The notes below the pieces were generated by a model. The model was not told where the DNA came from and searched no databases. It saw only the letters and a list, made by a program, of their open reading frames with translations. A program made the position numbers and the translations under genes. A stretch of DNA of 21,234 bases. Origin: Ignavibacteria bacterium (GTDB taxonomy: Bacteria > Bacteroidota > Ignavibacteria > Kapaibacteriales > UBA4661). How positions within the stretch are numbered: position 1 is the first letter of the stretch; every line of letters starts with the position of its first letter. The stretch spans positions 1 to 21,234 of the forward strand of contig JAAFHM010000022.1 of NCBI GenBank assembly GCA_013298375.1. The letters are read 5' to 3'. Below, piece after piece: positions 16,645-21,234 of the stretch.

Positions 16645-16839
16645 ATGACAAAAAATGTTCTTCAATCCATCATCGGCGCTGATGTGTTTGCGATTATCTC
16701 GCTGCTGATTTTTGTCGCAGTCTTCGCGCTGATGCTCTTTTTTGTGATGCGTTCCAGCAAACAGTATATCGAACAAATGGCAGCAATGCCACTTTCGGAC
16801 GATACTCAGGCGGAGCCAACATCATTGACAAGCAAGTAA
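16645..16839 (+). CDS. ccoQ: CcoQ-like small cbb3 oxidase subunit
   Basis: A 64-residue protein with one membrane helix (about 15-35, FAIISLLIFVAVFALMLFFV) followed by a short polar, acidic tail, as in CcoQ/FixQ. The helix ends in MRSSKQYIEQM, where homologues have a similar basic start of the cytoplasmic tail. CcoQ helps to hold the complex together under oxygen stress and is not essential for catalysis. Sequence similarity in this family is low, so the assignment rests mostly on position between ccoNO and ccoP and on topology. No clear ribosome site. Confidence 0.8.
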   Translation: MTKNVLQSIIGADVFAIISLLIFVAVFALMLFFVMRSSKQYIEQMAAMPLSDDTQAEPTSLTSK

Positions 16840-16865
16840 TTATCACATTTTCAAGGAATACAATC

Positions 16866-17462
16866 ATGGCAAAATATCAAGAAACACCGATGGAAAACCA
16901 CGAAGCCGACGGTATCAAGGAGTTTGACAATAACCTCCCGCGTTGGTGGCTGTATGGGTTCTATTTTACGATAATTTTTGGCATTGGCTATCTGGTGCAG
17001 TACCATTTCATGGGTTCCGGCAACGTCATGCGCGACGAATATGCCCAAGAAGTCAAAGAGGCGGAAGCAAAGTATAAACTCGCCGGAGTCGGCGCAGCAA
17101 ACGCAGGAGCGCGTACAATGGCAGTCTTCAAAGATGCAGCCAATATCGCCGAGGGCAAAAAACTGTTTACAGGTGCAAATCTCTGTTACACCTGTCACCG
17201 CGAGGACGGCGGCGGCTTGGTCGGACCGAATTTGACCGATGATTACTGGATACACGGCTCGTCGGTGGATTCGCTTGTCGCCAGCATCGAACACGGCTAT
17301 CCCGAAAAAGGAATGCTGCCTTACGGCAATAATAGCAAACTCGGCGAAAAAGAACTGATGCAGATTGTGAGCTATATCGTGTCCATGCACGGCTCGAATC
17401 CGCCGAATCCGAAACCGATTGACCCTGCTGTTGAAAAACAAGAAGCATGGAATGTGCAGTAG
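16866..17462 (+). CDS. ccoP: CcoP, monohaem cbb3 oxidase cytochrome subunit
   Basis: The 198-residue protein has the typical CcoP beginning, DGIKEFDNNLPRWW, then one membrane helix (about 28-48) and a periplasmic cytochrome c domain. Only one haem-binding motif exists: Cys107-Tyr-Thr-Cys110-His111, with Met150 (GMLPYG) as the likely axial ligand. Canonical CcoP has two CXXCH sites and is about 300 residues; here the region that would carry the first haem is replaced by a roughly 50-residue linker (about 50-95) rich in Ala, Glu and Lys. The reading frame is clean, with no sign of frameshift or decay. AAGGA at 16853-16857 supports ATG 16866. It delivers electrons from soluble cytochrome c or the bc complex to CcoO. 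Confidence 0.93.
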   Translation: MAKYQETPMENHEADGIKEFDNNLPRWWLYGFYFTIIFGIGYLVQYHFMGSGNVMRDEYAQEVKEAEAKYKLAGVGAANAGARTMAVFKDAANIAEGKKLFTGANLCYTCHREDGGGLVGPNLTDDYWIHGSSVDSLVASIEHGYPEKGMLPYGNNSKLGEKELMQIVSYIVSMHGSNPPNPKPIDPAVEKQEAWNVQ

Positions 17463-17485
17463 AGCAAGAAGCCACCCGACGGGCT

Positions 17486-17576
17486 AAGAAGCCGCCGGAT
17501 GGCGCGGTTCTCTCCTCGTTCTAGCGACTACGCTTCTCGCTAGACGAGGAGCGGTCTCCCCGTCCGGCGCTTTCTT
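17486..17576. repeat. Long imperfect hairpin between ccoP and ccoG
   Basis: The inner stem is CTCCTCGTTCTAGCGA (17512-17527) against TCGCTAGACGAGGAG (17537-17551), with one bulged base and a nine-base loop. The outer stem is AAGAAGCCGCCGGA (17486-17499) against TCCGGCGCTTTCTT (17563-17576), matching at 12 of 14. Further weak pairing of CCACCCG/CGGGTG words may extend it to about 17470-17592. GC content is higher than in the neighbouring genes. No coding frame. It splits the structural genes ccoNOQP from the assembly genes ccoGH. Confidence 0.75.
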
Positions 17577-17644
17577 GAGCGTCAGGCGGGTGTGCAGCTG
17601 ACGAGACAAACGCTGAAATTTCACCATTTTTCCCCAATATCACC

Positions 17645-19084
17645 ATGGAAACCGCGAAATATTACGAACTGGATGTGCTGAACGAAGACCACCAAACCTT
17701 CCGCAACGAACTTGCCAGCATCAATAAAGACGGCAGTCGCAAATGGGTCTATGCACAAGAATCATCGGGACGATTAACCACAAGGCGCAGTATTGTCGCC
17801 TACACGCTGTTGGCTTTGCTTATCGCCACGCCCTTTGTGCGCATTCACGGCAATCCTTTGATGCTGCTGAATGTGATTGAGCGGAAATTTATCGTTCTTG
17901 GCGTAGTCTTCTGGCCCCAAGATTTTTATTTAGTTGTTCTTTCGCTCTTAACCTTTATTGTCAGCATTGGCGTATTTACGTCACTTCTAGGACGTATTTG
18001 GTGTGGTTGGGCGTGTCCGCAAACGATTTTTTTGGAGTTTGTTTTTCGCAAAATTGAATTTATCATCGAAGGCAACGCACGTCAGCAAATCGCGCTGGAT
18101 AAAGCACCAATGAGCGGCACAAAATTCGCACGAAAAGCCCTCAAACACGGAATTTTCCTCACGCTTTCGTGGATGATATGCAATCTCTTTTTGTCCTACA
18201 TTATCGGCACCGATGCCCTCTGGTCTATCATCACCGACCCGCCAAGCCAGCACGCAAGCGGTCTTACGGCAATGATTGTCTTTAGCGGTTTGTTCTATGG
18301 CGTATTTGCTCGGTTTCGTGAGCAGGCGTGTGTGGTAGCGTGTCCCTACGGGCGTTTCATGTCGGCGCTTGTTGACCCCGACACCATTGCCGTTACCTAC
18401 GACTTCAAGCGCGGAGAACCCCGTCACAAACCGACAAAAGCCGATAAAGATGGCACAAACACTGCTCCGCGCGGCGATTGCATTGATTGCGGACAGTGTG
18501 TGGTCGTCTGCCCAACAGCGATTGATATTCGCAATGGCATTCAGCTTGAGTGCGTGAACTGTACAGCCTGCATAGATGCTTGCGATTCGGTCATGACGAA
18601 AATGAAAAAACCAACAGGACTTATTCGTTATGCATCGTCGAATGGAGTGAAACATGGTCAAGCAAACCGCTTCAATACTCGTGTCAAGGCGTATATCGGC
18701 GTGTGGCTTATTCTGCTCATGGTTGTCACGACGCTCTTTTTGCGCCGCCCTGAAATGGAAGCAATCATCATGCGTCAGCCCGGAACGCTCTTCCAAAAAG
18801 TTGGCGATGACAACATTGCCAATTTCTATACGCTTCAGCTTATAAACAAGACATTCATTCCCAAAACAGCCGAAATTCGCGTTTTAGAGCCTCAAGGAGC
18901 GACGTTGACACCATTGGGCGACTATCAGAGCGTTTCGCCACAAAACGTTCAACACGGGCGTTTTTTCGTGGCAATTCCCAAAGCCAAGCTGAATGGCGCA
19001 TACAACACGATTCGACTGGGTGTTTTTATGAATGGCAATCTCATTAAGGAAAATACCACGACGTTTCTTGCGCCGGAGAAGTAA
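17645..19084 (+). CDS. ccoG: CcoG, cbb3 oxidase accessory iron-sulfur protein
   Basis: The 479-residue product is a membrane ferredoxin-like protein of the CcoG/FixG/RdxA family. After a polar start come several membrane helices with Trp119-Cys120-Gly-Trp-Ala-Cys124-Pro (WCGWACPQ) and the later CVVACPYGRF. The cytoplasmic part has two 4Fe-4S sites, Cys279-x2-Cys282-x2-Cys285-x3-Cys289-Pro and Cys303-x2-Cys306-x2-Cys309-x3-Cys313. A last membrane helix (about 345-363) precedes a C-terminal periplasmic beta-sandwich-like domain. In Rhodobacter CcoG acts as a cupric reductase that provides Cu(I) for oxidase assembly, which pairs well with CcoI. Start ATG 17645 has no clear ribosome site. Length and all eight cluster cysteines are normal. 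Confidence 0.95.
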   Translation: METAKYYELDVLNEDHQTFRNELASINKDGSRKWVYAQESSGRLTTRRSIVAYTLLALLIATPFVRIHGNPLMLLNVIERKFIVLGVVFWPQDFYLVVLSLLTFIVSIGVFTSLLGRIWCGWACPQTIFLEFVFRKIEFIIEGNARQQIALDKAPMSGTKFARKALKHGIFLTLSWMICNLFLSYIIGTDALWSIITDPPSQHASGLTAMIVFSGLFYGVFARFREQACVVACPYGRFMSALVDPDTIAVTYDFKRGEPRHKPTKADKDGTNTAPRGDCIDCGQCVVVCPTAIDIRNGIQLECVNCTACIDACDSVMTKMKKPTGLIRYASSNGVKHGQANRFNTRVKAYIGVWLILLMVVTTLFLRRPEMEAIIMRQPGTLFQKVGDDNIANFYTLQLINKTFIPKTAEIRVLEPQGATLTPLGDYQSVSPQNVQHGRFFVAIPKAKLNGAYNTIRLGVFMNGNLIKENTTTFLAPEK

Positions 19085-19092
19085 GTTCACTG

Positions 19093-19108
19093 CTCAAAAC
19101 ATTTTGAG
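19093..19108 (+). terminator. Small hairpin just after ccoG
   Basis: CTCAAAA at 19093-19099 pairs with TTTTGAG at 19102-19108 around a two-base loop, eight bases after the ccoG stop, and is followed by ATTTT. It is AU-rich and weak, so it may be only a pause or an mRNA 3' structure rather than a true terminator. Confidence 0.3.
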
Positions 19109-19116
19109 ATTTTACC

Positions 19117-19171
19117 CTTCAACAAGCTCAGGGTGAAGACCGCATAGAACATCATGCTGAGCTTGTCGAAG
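19117..19171. repeat. CTTCGACAAGCTCAG-type inverted repeat between ccoG and ccoH
   Basis: CTTCAACAAGCTCAG at 19117-19131 is an inverted copy of CTGAGCTTGTCGAAG at 19157-19171, with one mismatch. I recognise this motif as one that recurs in intergenic DNA of many bacterial genomes. Its right arm also creates an in-frame ATG at 19154 (reading MLSLSKHS) that can falsely lengthen the next gene. The gap 19085-19228 has no other gene. Confidence 0.8.
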
Positions 19172-19228
19172 CATTCAATTACCTCTGTAAATAACTGTAT
19201 TTCACTCGTTTCTAAATTTCACAACACT

Positions 19229-19705
19229 ATGCAAACCCTCGCACAACCCAAAAGCGGCAGAGCATGGATTATCGGCGTAACGGCAGTGTACAGTACCTTT
19301 GCCATTGCCACGATTGCCATTGTTGCCCTCACCATGACCCATAAAGTAGATTTGGTCAGCGAACACTATTATCAGCAAGAAGTAGCCTTCCAGAGCCGTA
19401 TTGACGCAGCAAATCGCGCAAAGGCACTGGCAGAGCCACTTTCATGGCGCATTGTCGCAACACCGCAAGGCAAGATGCTGGAACTCACCTATCCACAACG
19501 CATGACACAAAGCGGCATTGCCGGAACAATCACGCTATTGCGTCCTTCAACGATGGGCATGGATAAAATCATCACCATTCAACCCGATTCCGATGGAAAA
19601 CAGCGTGTACCGCTTCAGAACTTGCTTGCGGGCTTCTGGTCGCTTTCGATTGAATGGCAATCAGGCGGAATGAGCTATTACAAAGCCTCTGACTTGAGTT
19701 TGTAA
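19229..19705 (+). CDS. ccoH: CcoH/FixH-type oxidase assembly protein
   Basis: The 158-residue protein has one N-terminal membrane helix (about 13-35) and a periplasmic domain. The segment LVSEHYYQQEVAFQ after the helix is the family's typical YY-x-x-E/Q signature. A compact beta-rich domain follows, ending in GGMSYYKASDLSL. FixH/CcoH proteins associate with the cbb3 complex and are needed for its assembly or stability. I chose ATG 19229; an upstream in-frame ATG at 19154 lies inside the repeat and would add 25 residues with repeat-derived sequence. No ribosome site is clear. It is the last recognised cco gene here; the TauE/SafE-type transporter gene often seen after it in Bacteroidota is absent from this position. 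Confidence 0.88.
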   Translation: MQTLAQPKSGRAWIIGVTAVYSTFAIATIAIVALTMTHKVDLVSEHYYQQEVAFQSRIDAANRAKALAEPLSWRIVATPQGKMLELTYPQRMTQSGIAGTITLLRPSTMGMDKIITIQPDSDGKQRVPLQNLLAGFWSLSIEWQSGGMSYYKASDLSL

Positions 19706-19734
19706 TGTTTTTTATCACGGTCTCTGCTTTCACC

Positions 19735-21234
19735 ATGAAACCCACATACAACCTCGACCATGCCGTTATCCGCTTTGCTGGCGACTCCGGCGATGGCATA
19801 CAAATTATCGGCAGCCAATTTGCAGCAGCTTCGGCATTGCTTGGGAATGATATTCGGTCATTGCCGGATTTCCCTGCCGAAATTCGCGCTCCCGAAGGCT
19901 CTGTGGGCGGTGTGAGCAGTTTTCAGGTGCAGTTCGGCAATTCGGCGGTTTATACGCCCGGCGACAAATGCGATGCGCTGGTGGCAATGAACGCCGCAGC
20001 CCTCAAAGCCTGCGTGGGCGACGTTGCCGAAGGTGGTATCATCATTGCGAATACCGCAGGTTTTTCTGAAAAAAATCTGCGGTTGGCAGGATACGCCCAA
20101 AACCCGCTTGAGGACAAGTCGCTAGCAAAATTCAATGTCTTTCCGGTGAATATTTCGCAGATGACCGCACACGCGCTTGCCGACCACAAACTTTCCACAC
20201 GCGAAACCGAGCGTGCAAAAAACTTTTTCGCCCTCGGCATGATGTATTGGCTCTACAACCGCACCATTGAGCCAACTGCCGAATGGTTGCGCAAAAAATT
20301 TGCAACACAGCAGGACGTGTTGAATGCCAACATTGAGGTTTTATGCTCCGGCTGGGACTATGCCGTCAATGCGGAGTTATTTCCCGTGCGGTATCACGTA
20401 AGCGCCGCTCCGCTTCCCGCCGGAAAATACAGAAGTTTGACAGGCAATGTCGGCATAGCGTTGGGACTTATTGCAGGCAGCATCAAATCTGGGCTTCCGC
20501 TCTTTTTCGGGGGTTATCCGATAACGCCAGCAAGCGATATTTTGCAGACACTCACCGCCTACAAACACTTTGGCGTAAAGGTTTTTCAAGCCGAAGACGA
20601 GATTGCGGCAATTGCCTCAGCATTAGGCGCTTCTTTCGGCGGAAACCTTGCGGCAACGGCAACAAGCGGTCCCGGAATGTCGCTAAAAACCGAGGCGTTG
20701 GGGCTTGCGGTGATGGCAGAATTGCCGCTGGTTGTGGTCAACGTCCAGCGTTCCGGTCCAAGTACGGGTATGCCCACAAAAACCGAGCAGAGCGACCTTT
20801 TTCAAGCGCTCTACGGGCGGCATGGCGAAGCACCACTTGTCGTGCTTGCCCCAGCGACTCCGGCAGACTGCTTCGCCATTGCGTTTGAGGCAGCTCGAAT
20901 CGCCCTGAAATACATGACTCCCGTGATTATTCTCTCCGATGCGTACCTTGCCAATGGCGCAGAACCTTGGCGTATGCCGGGCGATGAGGAATTGCCAGCA
21001 ATTGAGCCGCATCTGACAACGGAAGTGCCGGAAGGTGGTTTTAAGCCGTATTTGCGCCATCCTGAGACTCTTGCTCGTGCGTGGGCTGTTCCCGGCACAC
21101 CATCGCTTGAACATCGGATTGGTGGGCTGGAAAAACAAGGCGCAACGGGCGGTGTGAGCCACAACCCCGAACATCACGCCGCCATGGTCAAAGCCCGTGC
21201 CGCAAAAATCGCCGGAATCGCAGGCAATATGCCA
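19735..21234 (+). CDS. korA: 2-oxoacid:ferredoxin oxidoreductase alpha subunit (KorA-like), partial
   Basis: The frame is open for 500 codons to the window end with no stop, so the gene is cut on its 3' side; fused subunits of this type are usually about 600 residues. Residues about 10-190 form the gamma domain, opening with RFAGDSGDGIQ and containing PEIRAP-like (FPAEIRAPEGSVGG) and VAMNAAAL segments. From about 225 the alpha (pyrimidine-binding) domain begins: GGYPITPASDI around 259-268, ATATSGPGMSLKTE around 307-320, then VNVQRSGPSTGMPTKTEQSDL. It oxidises a 2-oxoacid, most likely 2-oxoglutarate, with CoA and reduces ferredoxin, together with a TPP-binding beta subunit expected just downstream. 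It may run in the reductive direction too. ATG 19735 lies 29 bases after ccoH; no ribosome site is visible. Substrate is inferred from the fused layout. Confidence 0.9.
   Translation, partial: MKPTYNLDHAVIRFAGDSGDGIQIIGSQFAAASALLGNDIRSLPDFPAEIRAPEGSVGGVSSFQVQFGNSAVYTPGDKCDALVAMNAAALKACVGDVAEGGIIIANTAGFSEKNLRLAGYAQNPLEDKSLAKFNVFPVNISQMTAHALADHKLSTRETERAKNFFALGMMYWLYNRTIEPTAEWLRKKFATQQDVLNANIEVLCSGWDYAVNAELFPVRYHVSAAPLPAGKYRSLTGNVGIALGLIAGSIKSGLPLFFGGYPITPASDILQTLTAYKHFGVKVFQAEDEIAAIASALGASFGGNLAATATSGPGMSLKTEALGLAVMAELPLVVVNVQRSGPSTGMPTKTEQSDLFQALYGRHGEAPLVVLAPATPADCFAIAFEAARIALKYMTPVIILSDAYLANGAEPWRMPGDEELPAIEPHLTTEVPEGGFKPYLRHPETLARAWAVPGTPSLEHRIGGLEKQGATGGVSHNPEHHAAMVKARAAKIAGIAGNMP

Overview
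The window looks like a chromosomal segment of a Gram-negative, microaerobic or facultative bacterium. I place it in the Bacteroidota/Chlorobi (FCB) superphylum, probably near the Ignavibacteria/Kapabacteria side. The main reasons are a cytochrome cbb3 oxidase cluster in which CcoN and CcoO are one fused polypeptide, the gene order ccoI-ccoS-ccoNO-ccoQ-ccoP-ccoG-ccoH, and a CcoP with only one haem-c site. A few genes have good AGGAG-type ribosome sites, while many have none that I can see. The placement is an inference from gene content, not a phylogeny.

Left part (1-4903): an inverted repeat built from CACGAATC words, a small serine hydrolase on the minus strand, a second GC-rich inverted repeat, then three tightly joined plus-strand genes. 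These are a CorA Mg/Co channel, an exported zinc N-acetylmuramoyl-L-alanine amidase and an exported TraB/GumN-family protein. The amidase start overlaps the corA stop (TAATG) and the TraB/GumN start overlaps the amidase stop (ATGA), so they read as one translationally coupled unit.

Middle (4904-11375): a single-gene unit with its own 388-base leader and a strong terminator encodes a 557-residue membrane protein that I do not recognise. An SDR oxidoreductase follows, convergent with a minus-strand bifunctional class A penicillin-binding protein (PBP1A type). After an intergenic region comes a small exported YfiR-like protein with a hairpin terminator.

Right part (11376-21234): the cbb3 oxidase cluster. 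CcoI is the copper-exporting P-type ATPase that serves oxidase assembly; CcoS is a 49-residue assembly protein; CcoNO is the fused catalytic and monohaem subunit; CcoQ is the small membrane subunit; CcoP is an unusual monohaem version; CcoG is a membrane iron-sulfur protein; CcoH is a FixH-type assembly factor. Immediately downstream starts a 2-oxoacid:ferredoxin oxidoreductase alpha subunit (korA-like, gamma and alpha parts fused), cut by the window end. This links oxygen scavenging and high-affinity respiration with an oxygen-sensitive route of carbon metabolism.

Four of the gaps inside the cco cluster each carry a different inverted repeat (13996-14105, 16526-16593, 17486-17576, 19117-19171), and two more lie near the left end (16-115, 888-995). 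None encodes a protein. They look like several unrelated families of small non-coding repeats settled in intergenic DNA. I found no rRNA, tRNA, CRISPR array, transposase or phage gene. The least explained items are the orphan membrane protein, the single-haem CcoP and the repeat-rich gaps.
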